Shown one piece after another: positions 41,340-52,222 of a stretch of 64,000 nt of DNA. Within the stretch, counting starts at the first letter, position 1, and the number at the start of each line of letters is the position of its first letter. Both the position numbers and the translations under genes were made by a program. Source of the stretch: Rhodocollybia butyracea (Eukaryota > Basidiomycota > Agaricomycetes > Agaricales > Omphalotaceae); the NCBI GenBank assembly GCA_015501585.1, contig JADNRY010000267.1, forward strand, positions 21,105-85,104, in the 5' to 3' direction. The notes under the pieces were generated by a model that worked only from the letters and a program-made list of their open reading frames with translations, made no database searches and was not told where the DNA came from.

Positions 41340-41990
41340 TGCCTGGATCTTACTTTTAAGGTTTAAGGTGCATATCGAAGTAGATATCTGATTGGACACT
41401 TTCCAGTACCATATACAAACACTGGATTCAAGTAAAATGGTGCCTACGTGAGCCTCTTGCCCCTTGAAATCACCATTAGCAGCCAAATATACTGCCGAGC
41501 GAAGCTCGTCGCAAGGTGGTAGGTTGGCCCATTTTTTCTGTTTGGGGTCAGATTGTGCTGGGGGTGTCATCATATTGCGCATACCGTAAACTCGAACCAG
41601 GATGTCTTTGATCTGAGCGTCCTCAAGAGGGTTTGAGGCTCTTAGTATCGCACATATTTCTGTGAGAGACTATCACCAGACCTGGAAAAAGAGATTTTAA
41701 CAAAACGTACGGTCGGTAAGCTCTTCACATTCAACTTCTATTTCATGCATTTCTTCTGGTGCTGAGTCTGTTTTGTATCGGTCGAGTAAGCTGGAAAACG
41801 GTAGCTGATATTTCTGAATATGGTGAACTAGTGGTCCTGTTATAAGCGCAGCTATTTATCGAAGAGGTTCAAAAAACCCTACCCTTTTTTAAGGATATTA
41901 AATGGGTCACTTGACGCAGAGTCACAATGCCTGAAGAGATCATGTACGATGGTGTGTGATCGGAAAGCCTCTACTTGACGGGTTCATCAA
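41340..41990 (-). CDS. Unidentified multi-exon host gene
   Basis: The minus strand gives coding blocks joined by plausible short introns: CDSASSDPFNILKK (~41890-41935); GPLVHHIQKYQLPFSSLLDRY followed by an acidic stretch to ECEELTD (~41720-41850); then, after a GTACGT...TCACAG intron, ICAILRASNPLEDAQ, IKDILVRVYGMRNMM and WANLPPCDELRSAVYLAAN (~41450-41665). Phases agree across the last intron. The start is not located and the 3' end approaches the MITE at 41147-41330. No domain recognised; amphipathic helices suggest a soluble helical protein. Confidence 0.4.
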
Positions 41991-42639
41991 CTGCCTGCAA
42001 CCACGTTGTCACGTGCTAACCACTCTCTTCGTTTTAAAGATTTATTTACAAGAATCTAATCATCAAGGTAAGTGATGATAATTCATACATCATCCCCCAT
42101 CCACTCACCGATGGTCAGTGTACGCCCTGCGCGACTCAGACCCCGTTCTCCTTTCCATCCGTTCGAGCACCGGGTCCCGTACCCTGCGGCTCCAGCCATC
42201 TTTTTGTCTCATTCCATTTGTCTCATTTTATTTACTCCTATTTAGTAAAGACCTGAGAGCCACGGTAGCGCTACAAGTTTTCCCTTGTCTAACTTGTCCG
42301 TGTTCGCTCTCAGGTATGTTCATAGCTCTGGTATAAGTTTTCTCTCGTTTAAATTGTCCATGTGCTCTCTTAGCGGTTTGGTTCATATAAAATTCGCTCC
42401 CGTGTCCACCTAACGTGTCCTTAAAAAACAAAACGGCGCCTTGCTGATTAGATAGCTATAACTTATTTTTCTCTTTCACTATGATCAGCTATCGCTTTAC
42501 CTTCGCAAAAAGGCCTAACCTATTTTGTCCTTTCAGCCCTTCACACCCAGTGAAAACCCCCGCCGTCCTGAGCTGACATGTGCCGACATGTGCTGGGAAT
42601 ATCTGGGATGAACTGGGATTATCCGTCTTGCGTGAAGAG
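41991..42639. other. Intergenic with a diverged short duplication
   Basis: CAAGTTTTCCCTTGTCTAAC-type phrases recur as TAAGTTTTCTCTCGTTTAAA about 70 bp on (42270-42380), each followed by TTGTCCRTGT and GCTCTC. No gene seen. Confidence 0.35.
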
Positions 42640-42705
42640 CCTTGGCCGGGGCTTTTGAGCCGTAGCCGGGGCTCCTGAGCCGAGCCCTAGCCTGCACTGT
42701 TAAGG
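42640..42705. repeat. Fragment of the hAT-like GC-rich element
   Basis: GGCCGGGGCTTTTGAGCCGTAGCCGGGGCTCC-like motifs match the subterminal part of the 601-bp element at 33515-34115. It truncates the end of the gene at 42706-43520. Confidence 0.55.
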
Positions 42706-43520
42706 CAATATCCCGCAAGCTCAGCACACAATCTGACCCAATACTTTCCTCAGAATGGGGAGGGACCTTCAAGTTGGACAACAAACCTTTGGGCGGCAGT
42801 TTACTCAAAGAAACGTCAAAGACAATCCAATCGACATAGAAGATCAGTATTGTAATAGTTCTGTGTGTAGTCAGTCCGGTGGAGACTCCTCTGTTTCGTA
42901 CCCAGGAGAGTCAGGAGTCAGCGGCGTTTTCCAAGTCTGGCATGGGAACTTTGGTATTAGGTGTTCAATGCGAGTGAAAAGTTCCAGGTGTCGACACCCC
43001 TCCTGGGTTTGAAATATTTGTCCTGGCAGCTGTAAGCACTCCATGAGAGTACTGGAAGAGTGGGGGTAAATAACTGGGTAGTTTGGACTAGGAGCGACGA
43101 AAGTAGAGGTCTGATATTTTTCATTCGAATTAGGAGAAAAATGATTATCGGGGGTAAAAGAAGTTATCATAATTTCGAGCGTAAATTTCGAGTCAGTGAG
43201 ATCTTTGATTCCTACACCGTATTGAATATTCATGCGCGCAGACGCGTCGGAATGAGAAACGTCCTTGTCAAAAGATACATCTGCGCTATCGATTGGACCG
43301 TAGCCTTCAGAGCGGGACGACCAAATATGCTGATAGAGATAGCGTTGAGAAGGTCTGTTGAACATTACGTAGCTAGGAGTACTCACACGAGCTGTGGACT
43401 CTCCAGAGAAAGAGTGAACTTCATTGACCGTTAGAATCGGAGTTGGTGGAGGTACTCCAGCAGATAGTAACTTTGGGGATCCTTGACGACGGTGTTGCTT
43501 TTCAAGTTGCTTCTGTTGAG
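42706..43520 (-). CDS. Unidentified protein, probably regulatory, end disrupted by a MITE fragment
   Basis: Minus-strand blocks: QKQLEKQHRRQGSPKLLSAG and PPPTPILTVNEVHSFSGES (43395-43520), continuous with a 171-codon frame (42871-43386) rich in Ser/Pro/Thr that ends ETEESPPD, and then, one indel or intron later, LPPKGLLSNLKVPPHSEES (42715-42790) just before hAT-like sequence begins. The basic Gln/Lys-rich lead and the low-complexity body suggest a transcriptional or nuclear regulator, but there is no diagnostic domain. The true N-terminus lies above 43520 and was not found. Confidence 0.4.
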
Positions 43521-44982
43521 AAATAATCAGTTAAAGTAGCATCGAGTTTGACTCTTCTTATGTAGTCCACACATGTGGGACGAGTTTCTAGCGCGCGCGC
43601 GGGGCAATTGGAGCTCGTGGAGTATGTAGTCCTATGCTAATTCTCATAATCTGTCCAAGGCGAAGTGGTTTCATTTGCGATATACGTGTGCACGCACTGG
43701 TCGTGCGGTGAGTAAGTTTCGCACTTTCAGGACGTAGAAGTAATTATGCACTGGGTCTTCTTGATGGCACATTGATCACATTTCTAGTACATCAAAATAA
43801 GTGAAAAGGAATGCCACGAGATTCCGAATGCATGTCAGTATCGCATATTGAGCTCGAGTCGTTCCGTGACCGTGCCTTTCTATCTGTACACTACGTGAAA
43901 TGTGCGCGTTAGGCTTTCGGTAAAGTCGGGAGATTTTGTAACAGCTCTGGTGCGCGTTCGAGTCGACAAGTGATTCTGTTTGTGTGCCCCTTCAAGGCCG
44001 AAGACAGCGAGAGTGGTGGAGGAAAAACGTCGAGCCAGCCTAGAACGGTCGATGGCAACCATAGCCTGAACTTGTCGAAACGTACTTGTCGAAGTCAAGG
44101 CTGTCCGTTGCTGAAAGAACGTCAGAGTCGCAGTGTAGCGTTGTTGAGAGAAAAGACTGCGGCGAAGTTGTCGTGACCAAAAAATTGTGTGGAATCCGTG
44201 AGGAGTTTACGACAGCAACTCACACTGAACAAATCTTTGACCATGGCCACGCTCTTAACCGAACTTTCCAATATGTAACTCATAATTTCTGGGCCTGAAG
44301 ATGTAATCATTGCACTTATAACACCCCCTTTGGACGCAATTATAGAGTACTCTGTCAAAATCACAAAAATTCTGATGGTTCCACTCATTTTCCGTCGTCC
44401 ACGAACGATGGTGTAGTTTATTTGTTCCATGCGAGCCAAGTGTTTGTCTGCACATAATATCCGTTCCCTTATGGGTATGGCATCTACGGATGTGATACAA
44501 ATTTTTGATTTGCCACCTATGACGGTGTCATGCCAGGACCCCGGAAAATACACTTGAAAGCCGCTCGGAAAAATCTATTTTTGGGCCAAAATTTCCAAGC
44601 GAAAATCCAATTTTTTTTGATTCAGGCTCTTATGTAATGAGGTCACCGCCTTCCTCTTATGTAATCCAGGATGTCAAGAAACTCATTGAAACGCGAAAAT
44701 TTACACCATTCGTCGCCCCATTTTGTGTTCCATCTTCAAGAGCAAGCTTGGCTTGGAGTGCGTCTTGTGTCCCTCCGCCAATGACAATTGTCTATCTTAC
44801 CGGTCTTTCCCCCCACGTGTCCCAGATTCGTCCCGATACCCATCTCTTTTTGCTCCCTGTATCCACCAGGCAATGTTCGTATATTGACACAGTATTTCAT
44901 CCTTCTAGAAACAAAATGACCTTTTGTTTTCCAGCCGCTTTCTGGGCCAAGAAATATGTTATCTATGAATGTAGGAAATGCT
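43521..44982. other. Intergenic, half of a MITE
   Basis: GGACCCCGGAAAATACAC at ~44535 matches one end of the MITE at 41147-41330, without the opposite end. Minus frames at 43880-44098 and 44122-44553 show no domain. The region is likely the promoter side of the Pumilio gene. Confidence 0.4.
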
Positions 44983-47680
44983 ATGGACCATAATTCGAAG
45001 CGGGTAAGAGGGACCCGTCAATTCGAGCCTTTCTTTTCATTCACCATTCATGCGTTCCAGGTGTGCAGTGGAGATTCCCGTCCCTTCACCCGCAATTCCT
45101 CAATATACTCCGGGGTGAACGACGGTGGCATTTCCTTCCAAGTCGATTCCAGCTACCGTGGACCAATACACGAAGGATGGACGTCATACAGGCCGGCTAA
45201 CGAAACCTGGAATGGGGACCTACATGAGCCCTATCAGTCTCAGAGTCCTCATCCAAATTATTTCAAGTTGGCAAGTTTCTGTGGCTTATTATGCGTCTAT
45301 CCACTGGCTGAATCTATAAATATAGGACAAAACTCAGTCGCCACTGGGCGGGAAACCTCCAAGGCAAGGTTCAGTAACCCCTGTCTCAGGTCTCTCATCC
45401 CGAAGAGTATGTTTGTTGTATATCATTTTTATTCGGTCCCACCCAATGTCGTCACTTCTAGGTTAGAGACTTAATTAGACCTTCAACTCAAGCTTATCAC
45501 CTCGACCTCTACAATGAATTCACCGGCACTCGTTCCAACTCAGCATCTGGTTTATTTTCGGCTCCATATTCCACGTCGCGTTCTAAAAGTCACCTTTCAA
45601 TAAAATTTCCAAGAATGGCTGTGAAGGATCACTATTTTCCACAAATCAAAGTTGATACACCGACCCATAACAATGCAATGCAACACCCCCAACCTACTTT
45701 TCCGGTCCATCCTCATTTCAACACCTACAGCCTCTCTGACCACCCCGGTAATTTTGATGGTCGTGGAATACCCATTGACCCGGCCGTTTACGGTTCTCTT
45801 ACGCTCAAAAATACCTCGTTCCGGGGTATTCTACCTCAAGGCCTAGTTTGTTCGCCCGCTGGTGGTCACCGGAATGCATTCCCCGATTTTGGCCATTCTC
45901 GTCCTCCTGGATCGCAGTCAACTCCCCAAGGCATCATCTTTTCTCCGCCTACACCTCCATCCTCATTGAGTCCTTGCCAACCTACTGCGTACCCCCCTTC
46001 AATGGATGTGAAGCGTGAGCAACCGGTGAGTAGTTTGCAGCTTTTTGTATTTACCTCACTGACCCTCATTGAGTTTAGCTTAATATAGACCAACAGGTCG
46101 TTGCCCAGGATACAATGTACCCTGCCACAATCGATTTACCACACCTGGAAATCTGTCCTAGCATTGTGAGCTACTCGCAACTACCCCTGATGATCCCAAG
46201 GGGCGCGCTGTATAACGACAGCATGGCCACAGAGCAAACGGTCCATCAAGGCGCGTATGAAAATCATGATGGATCCCGAAGAAACATCCTTAAGGATTTT
46301 AAAGCCACTCATAAGTCACGGAACTGGGAGTTGAGGGTACGCTAGATTATAGTATACTCTCGGTAAAAGATCTCAAAATCCTCTGTAGGACATTGCAGGT
46401 CACATTGTCGAGTTCAGTAGTGACCAAGACGGGTGCCGATTGGTTGTGAAAATATTAATTAGCGCATCAAGCGACGACCAGCAAAGGGTGTTTGATGAGA
46501 TTATCCCCAATGTTCTACAACTAATCCAAGATGAGGCTGGCAGCTATGTTAGTGGCTTATATCTATTTGTTTTGACCGTATCCACATCTTTTGACTAGGT
46601 AGTTAAAACACTATTTCAACAAGGGACCCAAGCTCAAAAAAACCAGACTTGCTGGAGAAATGAATGGTCTGACTCCTAATGCAATTTAAATGCTTGCTCA
46701 CGTTCACTCATTGGACAGGACATATCTTAACACTTTCAAAGCAAAAATTCGGATGTACAGTTGTGCAAAAGGTTTGATCTTACATTTGAACCATTGGTAT
46801 GCGAGTGATATTTGGTTCCTAGGCAATAGAGCACATTTTGCCTGATCAGAAAGCAGCAATAGTTCGCGAACTCGAGCCCAACATTATTGAATGCATCTAT
46901 CATTCGAACGGCAACTACGTACGCGCCGCTTTGTTTAACGAAAGATTCTCCCGTTTACGAGGCTTGATGTAGGTCATCCAGACAATTATCAAAGTAGTTC
47001 CCCCTGCAAAACTTGGTTTCGTGTATTCGTTTAGAGAGATAGTGTACTCCATGGCCACTCATATGTTTGGGAGCCGAGTTCTGCAACTTGCCCTTGACAG
47101 TCTCCCGAACGTGATGATTGCTCCTCTCGCCGCCGAATTACATAGCATGGCCGTCATTTTGATGAAAGACGAGTTCGGTGTGCGTCGTGCGCTAAATTTT
47201 TGAACCCCTTTTCTCACCTGGCTTCTAGAAGTATCTTATGCAGTACTTGATAAAGAAAGGAAGGCCGTATGATCGCACACTATTGCTCAACACATTGCGT
47301 GGCCAGCTTCTTCAGATGGCTCAAGACAAGTATGCATCCGATGTTTGTGAAACGGCTTTGGAGTTCTCTGACGCAGAGACCCGTCGTCAACTCATCAATG
47401 TAATAATTTCCTCCCGCCCCAATGGTGTAGTCGTTCGCCAGATGATAAAGCACCGATTTGCCAGTATGATTTACCTTCCACTTCATTGAATTCTAATTTC
47501 TTATCTCTCCTAGACTATGTTTTGCACAGTGCTCTCAAATTTGCTGATGTGAACCAGCGTGATATTCTCATTTTTCAAATCCGTCATCATCTGGTTTCTA
47601 TCGAACTAGACACGAGCAACCCTTGGCAGCGCGCTGCTTGTGACCGCCGTAAGCAAACAGCTTCCCTCTTTCAACTATAA
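44983..47680 (+). CDS. Pumilio (PUF) family RNA-binding protein, 12 exons, one frame break
   Basis: Exons: 44983-45003, 45061-~45270, 45326-45406, 45462-46025, 46097-46336, 46389-46547, 46599-46666, 46719-46771, 46823-46918, 46973-47179, 47229-47463, 47514-47680; introns are mostly ~50 nt. The N-terminal half is Ser/Pro/Asn-rich. The C-terminal half is a PUF domain of about eight helical repeats, for example DIAGHIVEFSSDQDGCRLVV, GHILTLSKQKFGCTVVQKAI, EPNIIECIYHSNGNYVIQ and RGQLLQMAQDKYASDVCE. PUF proteins bind UGUA-type sites in mRNA 3' UTRs in the cytoplasm and repress or localise the message. Exon 46599-46666 has a run of seven A (46636-46642) where six keep the frame. The donor near 45266-45280 also does not fit any phase, so that intron is unsettled. 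An in-frame ATG at 44956 is an alternative start. Confidence 0.8.
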
Positions 47681-47989
47681 ATTTATTTCCTTGTTGCAGT
47701 TCAAGACTTCATTAAGATAATCCGAAGTTAACAAAGCTAAAACCATTATTACAAACTCGCTCAATTAGCATACCAATTTATATCTCATCTTCTCATACTG
47801 GTATGTAATGCATTCACTTGACCTCTCGAAATCAGGAGTGTTAGCAAAGGTACTGGGTTTCGTACTTTTTTCGTACTTTTATCAATAAATATAATCAAGT
47901 TACTTTATACTTGACAGGTACTACTTAATGCCATAAAACAAGATGAGCCTGGTTAAACCAGAGGCCCTCACAATGAAAAAACGGTTAAA
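47681..47989. other. Intergenic 3' of the Pumilio gene
   Basis: AT-rich; several AATAAA-like words. No gene. Confidence 0.4.
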
Positions 47990-48200
47990 CATTTTTAACC
48001 ACCATTATTGGTATTGGGTGGCAGTGTAGAAACAGCGGTCAGTCAGCACAAGGTTGACAGCATACTCACCTGAGAGTGTAAGGGTGTTTTACAGGAGATG
48101 TGAGAGAGATGGCTTGTTGAGAGCAGAACAACTTTCCAGATGAATAGTAGGATTCTTGGTTATTGTTACAGGAAAATATCTACAGTCTGTAGTATAATAT
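47990..48200 (-). repeat. Dispersed repeat, copy 2 (inverted partner at 32592-32830)
   Basis: The reverse complement matches 32592-32830, including AACAATAACCAAGAATCC and TGACTGACCGCTGTTTC. Element type unknown. Confidence 0.6.
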
Positions 48201-48250
48201 GATAAACCCTATAACAATGTATGAGTCTACTTGAGTCGTACTGCTAAACA

Positions 48251-48500
48251 CATCAGGACAAGCCGTTTTTGCCTAGGTGACCCCAGAATGGCCTAAAGCA
48301 AACCAGGTGACCTATGAATCCGTGTTCCCCAGGAGCACCTGGGCAAACCTGGGCAGACCTAGGCTTGCCTAGGGAATCCTCAAGAGCCTTGACTGGCTCG
48401 GGACGAGCCCAAATTCCTAGGATGCCATAGGATTCATAGGTCACCTAGTTTGCTTTAGGCCACTCTGGGGTCACCTAGGCAAAAACGGCTTTTCCTGATG
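48251..48500. mobile_element. Foldback MITE, 250 bp, family with 53582-53759
   Basis: CATCAGGA at the left and TCCTGATG at the right, with arms of ~70 bp (GCCTAGGTGACCCCAG / CTGGGGTCACCTAGGC, CCTAAAGCAAAC / GTTTGCTTTAGG, ATTCATAGGTCACC). Flanked by CA on both sides, while the other copy is flanked by TA. No coding capacity. Confidence 0.7.
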
Positions 48501-48767
48501 CATAGTGCATATACATGTGCATAATGTACCCTAGAAGATGGAGTCCTTATGGTAATTCTATAGGTAATGTTCATAGGTATTGCAAGGCAGCGTACAAGCT
48601 ATGTATCATACGACTAATAGCGAATGGCATAATTGACTACATCTATACGAACCTGCGTAGAGGCTGGATCTAGTGTTTGATAAAGATGTCCACGAGTCCG
48701 GGTCAAGTATTACACAGTTTAGAGCAAACAAGGGGGTCCAAAGATTTTAGCGCCCAACCATGGGTAG

Positions 48768-49398
48768 TATCACAAATCCAAGCTCACCTGCTTAATGTGT
48801 TGATAGGGGAAGTAAGAAGCTAAGTGTGAGAGAGAGATGCTTGTATGAAGACAATAAGATGTTCTTGAGTCTGGGGACTGTAGGAACAGACCCCACTACT
48901 CGGGTGCTCGGAAAGTAACGGTCCGCATATTTTCTGGCAAACAACGGCTTTCAATTTTTACTAGGTCCAGGTTGAGGAGTTAATCTTAATTGTATTCCTG
49001 ACCTTTTGAAATAGATAACTGGATATGGATGTAAGAAATAGGTGGTTTCCAGGATTTTTAAGATTTCCTTATATAGCAACCATTTCTTACATTCATAACT
49101 ATTCCGAGCGCCCAAGTACTTATATACATGTGTAACTAAATAGGACCCAGAGTACTTTACTCTGGGTAGTTCTAGAAGGTTCTACTGTCAAGGTGAAACT
49201 ATCTGTCAAAATGTGTCACCATCTGTTAAAGGTGACACTGTCTGTCAAGGTTAGACAGTAATACATCTGGTATCTATCCACTTTAAGTAATAAATAAGAT
49301 ATAGATCTAATGTAATGATAAGCCCATGGCACAGATAAGATATTGATAGATAAGATAAAATATAAGATAAAGCAAATGAATAGAAATCTGTGATATCA
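48768..49398 (-). repeat. Chromovirus 3' LTR, interrupted
   Basis: On the minus strand it runs TGATATCACA ... TTTGTGATA, directly after the polypurine tract. Without the 218-bp MITE and its TA duplication it is ~411 bp, matching the 406 bp of the right-hand LTR. The distal end compared between the two LTRs is ...GTGATA, so it seems to end in TA rather than CA. Confidence 0.7.
48899..49116. mobile_element. TA-duplicating MITE in the chromovirus LTR, 218 bp
   Basis: TIRs CTCGGGTGCTCGGAA and (complement of the right end) CTTGGGCGCTCGGAA. TA at 48897-48898 and 49117-49118; the uninterrupted LTR at ~56500 reads CCACTACTTATATAC, confirming the TA target. Fits Tc1/mariner/pogo-type transposition. 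Confidence 0.78.
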
Positions 49399-49768
49399 CC
49401 CCCCTTTAGATTCATTAGATTCAAGCTCTGTTGAGAAATCAGAGTTTAATCACCAAATTCCATCATCCTCACAGCTTTGAGGCCTTTTGCTTTCTACTTT
49501 CTTATCATCTCCTGAGCATTCCTTAAACTTCCATCAGGTTCCCAGGTATCATGATCACGAGTGAATCCTTTCCACCGTACAAGGTAGTCGGTGGGTTTCC
49601 CACGAACTCTTTGTTGGAGAATTTCCTCCACAATCCAATCCTCTTGTCGACCAATTGTAACTGGCTGAGGTGTGGGACTCTTTTGCCCAACAATAGTTGG
49701 TTCATTATAGGTGGCTAGTTTTCTGGCATGAAATACAGGGTATATTGCCAGCTGGGGTTGTAACTTCC

Positions 49769-50269
49769 ATGCATTAAAACAGGGCATGTTGTCCTAGCAG
49801 CAAATATTACTGGTATATGTAGTCAGCTAGCTCACAATTAATGCATTACAGCCCCCTCCTAATGCATTAAAACCCCCAAGTGTATACACCTATGGAGTGG
49901 TCAGGGGGTACATACTTAATGCATTAAATTGAGTCAGATATTGAAAAGGCCATATCTTTTGAACAAGGACTCGTGGGAATAAACTGAGACCCCCCCCTAC
50001 CAGGTGACACCTCAACCCTAACCCTACCATACCTTTAACCAGCTCTGTTTATTCTAACCCTAAGCAGGGGCAAGCCCCTGCACCCCATATATATTCTTAA
50101 CCCTAAACCCTAACCTAACTTAACCCGTAACCCAACCCGTAACCCAACCCCTTACCCAGCCCCTAACCCTAGCCTAGTGCTACCCATTTGATGACTTTTA
50201 ATGCATTAGCTATGCACCATAGCTGACTACAGATACCAGTAATATTCAACATGCCCTGTTTTAAAGCAT
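49769..50269. mobile_element. TIR element ~500 bp inside the integrase, with telomere-like interior
   Basis: The left end ATGCATTAAAACAGGGCATG and the complement of the right end ATGCTTTAAAACAGGGCATG match in 19 of 20 bases; similarity extends to AATATTACTGGTAT and TGTAGTCAGCTA. TAATGCATTA recurs several times near the ends. It separates the integrase tail from the chromodomain. No clean target duplication was found. Confidence 0.65.
50014..50175. repeat. Degenerate interstitial telomere-like repeats (CCCTAA)n
   Basis: AACCCTAACCCTA at 50014-50026, TCTAACCCTAAG at ~50055, AACCCTAAACCCTAACCTAA at ~50099-50118, variants (AACCCGTAACCC) and CCCTAACCCTAG at 50161-50172. The unit equals the TTAGGG telomere repeat of filamentous fungi. 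It lies wholly inside the TIR element, so it is not a chromosome end. Confidence 0.65.
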
Positions 50270-50870
50270 TAGGGACATAGGATAGATGCCCAGTTTTACT
50301 TTTCTGGCAACTCCAGTTTGAATGTTACTTCAGACAACTTTTCAATAATTTTGAATGGTCCTTCATATTGAGGCCAGAGTGCTCGTTCTGTAGTTTGGTA
50401 GTCCTTGAGATTTGGTAATACAAGGTCTCCAACTTTGAATAGAATGTTCTGTAGTACCATTTCATCCGTTCAGCTGATAACTTTAGAGCTGCTTTTGCCT
50501 GCTCTTGGGCTTCAAATCTTCTTTGTATCATGTCATTTAGGTCAATTGGAAGACCCTCCTTTAATAATGTAGGCCCTGCATGGAGATGACATCCAGATAA
50601 AGGATGGACTCTCCTTTGTTCCCTCATGTGCTAAGTTGTTGTATGAAAATTCTGCTGTACTTAACAGTTTTGCCCAATCACTAAGATTATAATCAACATA
50701 GCACCTAAGGTGCTGTTCCAGAATCTGATTAACAGATTCAGTTTGACGATCTGTCTGTTGGTGGTATGCAGTAGACATTGTGGATTAAATTCCAAGTAGT
50801 TTGCACCATTCTTGGAGAATCTCCCCTGCAAACTGTGGTCCTCGGTCAGAGGTGATCTGTAATGGTAGTC

Positions 50871-51066
50871 TGTAACACTTCCGTGGGTCGATCCATTGAC
50901 CTCGCGGAAAAATGGAACTAGCGGGGCTCGCACCCGCGCCTGCTGTGCTAACTACTACACTATAGTCCCGTGCTACCGTAGTGTTTTCTAGGGACTAATG
51001 CCCAGAGTAGCCGGGTTAACACCTAACCCTGAGGATCTATCAACGGCCGGACTACGGGCCGTTACA
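50871..51066 (-). mobile_element. 196-bp solo LTR-like insertion carrying a tRNA-like domain
   Basis: Ends TGTAAC and GTTACA are exact inverted repeats in TG...CA form, flanked by a perfect 5-bp duplication TAGTC (50866-50870 and 51067-51071). The reading frame of the chromovirus integrase resumes across it, which fixes the borders. Size, ends and duplication fit an LTR of a TRIM-like retroelement. It contains a 56-nt tRNA-like fold. Confidence 0.78.
50914..50969 (-). tRNA. tRNA-like fold lacking the anticodon arm
   Basis: Acceptor stem GGGACTA/TAGTTCC (7 bp with one G-U) and A at the discriminator position, D arm GTGT/GCAC, and T arm GCGGG-TGCGAGC-CCCGC with B box GGTGCGAGCCC. Only seven nt (AGCAGGC) replace the anticodon arm and variable loop. 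TTTTT, a Pol III terminator, follows at 50912-50908. Not a decoding tRNA. Confidence 0.65.
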
Positions 51067-51783
51067 TAGTCCATGCAATGGATAGATCCTGTCATGGAGT
51101 GGTTGTGCCAGATCTTTGGCCAAGAATTTCACTGTAATGGGATAGAACTGTGCCCTTTCTAATAGGCGGTCCACCACTACACATATTGCATTGTACCCAT
51201 TAGATTCTGGTATCTGAGTGGTCAGATCAATGGTAATGATCTCCCATGGTCCATTAGGCACCATGTTTGGTTGAAAGGTCCCAAAAGGCTTTTGTCTGCG
51301 GTTTTTCATCTGCTGAAATGTGTCACAGCCTGTGATGTAATGCTTTACAAAGATTGACATCCCTGGCCACCAGTAATTTCTAGAGATGAGTTCATATGTT
51401 TTCAATCTGCCAGGATGTCCTGCAGAGGTTATGTCATGGTGGATTTAAACAATTTGTTGTTGCAGGTGATCATTTCTGCTCTTTGGTATGTAAACTTTTC
51501 CACGGTAAAGTAATAGACCATTTTCATAATTCCATTCCTCTAGAGATCTCTTAAACTCTCGTGGTCCTGACTTGTGTAGTGACTTGTAATCTTTTGTCAC
51601 TTCATCAGAAAGTAGTGCTTCCTTGACCTCTCTTAGGATTTGCTCGTCATTGACAGGCAATGCATGAGATGCCTCAATAGCCTGAATGGCAAAAAGTTCA
51701 GGTTTGAGCAAAATTTGGTCATTGTTATCAAGGTTTATCCCCTTCTCATGATCTGGCCTCCTGGACAGAGGGTCTATTGAAAT

Positions 51784-51910
51784 CCCTGGTTTGTGGTGTA
51801 GGGAGTAATTGAACCTTGTGCGGTACAGGGTCTTCGGCTTGCATTGATTTCCCTGGTTTGTGGTGTAGGGAGTAATTGAACCTTGTGAGGTACAGAGCCC
51901 ATCATGCTTG
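51784..51910. repeat. Two-copy direct repeat, period 67 bp
   Basis: CCCTGGTTTGTGGTGTAGGG and what follows, through GAACCTTGTG-GGTACAG, occurs at 51784 and again at 51851, within the RNase H tail of the chromovirus. Confidence 0.7.
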
Positions 51911-51971
51911 CCTCCGAGTTAACTTTTGAACTGATTTAAACTAAGTCAAATTCTGATGATCTGACCATATT

Positions 51972-52222
51972 TGTAACGCCTCCGCTTTGCCATAATCACC
52001 ACTGACTGTATCCGGCGATACAGTCATCCTAGACACCGCCAATAGAACAAACAGTCTATCTTATCTTTCTATTAATCATTAATTATATAATAAATTTTAT
52101 TATAAGTATGGTACAATTACTTAAGAGTCTAGTTAGTCTTTTACACTGTCGTACACACAATAGTATCCTATTTGTCGTGTTTACCGGTGTTCTTAAGGAC
52201 TTTGCCCATAGGGTGCGTTATA
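51972..52222 (+). repeat. LTR copy d of the Gag-only family (251 bp)
   Basis: TGTAACGCCTCC ... GTGCGTTATA, ~90% like the LTR at 26098-26350. It is the 5' LTR of the copy that interrupts the chromovirus; its 3' LTR is missing. Confidence 0.85.

Larger units (their letters stand above)
49494..51960 (-). pseudogene. Chromovirus Pol remnant: RNase H tail, integrase, chromodomain
   Basis: Order on the minus strand: GISIDPLSRRPDHEK, the end of RNase H (~51740-51790); integrase zinc-binding region (HHD...AGHPG, RNYWWPGM, GCDTF, ~51300-51440), where the second Cys of the usual CxxC is Phe; core Asp in ITIDLTTQIP; second Asp in TSDRGPQF (~50840); Glu in TDRQTESVNQILEQ (~50730); a tail with VTFKLELPEK (~50300); and, after an inserted element, VFHARKL and a chromodomain EDWIVEEILQQR ... 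YLVRWKGF ... DTWEPDGSL (49494-49650). A chromodomain at the integrase end directs insertion to marked chromatin in chromoviruses. Stops (for example after QQQIV, and at ~50790) and three insertions make it non-functional. Confidence 0.8.

Noticed and set aside
43880..44553. Minus-strand frames of 72 and 143 codons
   Set aside because: Ser/Arg- or Ile/Cys-rich without domain; the upper one runs through a MITE end. Not supportable as genes.
50014..50175. True telomere or chromosome end
   Set aside because: Unrelated unique sequence continues on both sides and the block is enclosed by the inverted ends of an inserted element.
50914..50969. Functional tRNA gene
   Set aside because: There is no anticodon arm; the fold lies inside an LTR-like insertion.
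50871..51066. tRNA-derived SINE
   Set aside because: TG...CA ends with inverted hexamers, a 5-bp duplication, and the tRNA part in the middle rather than at one end are LTR traits; no A-rich tail.
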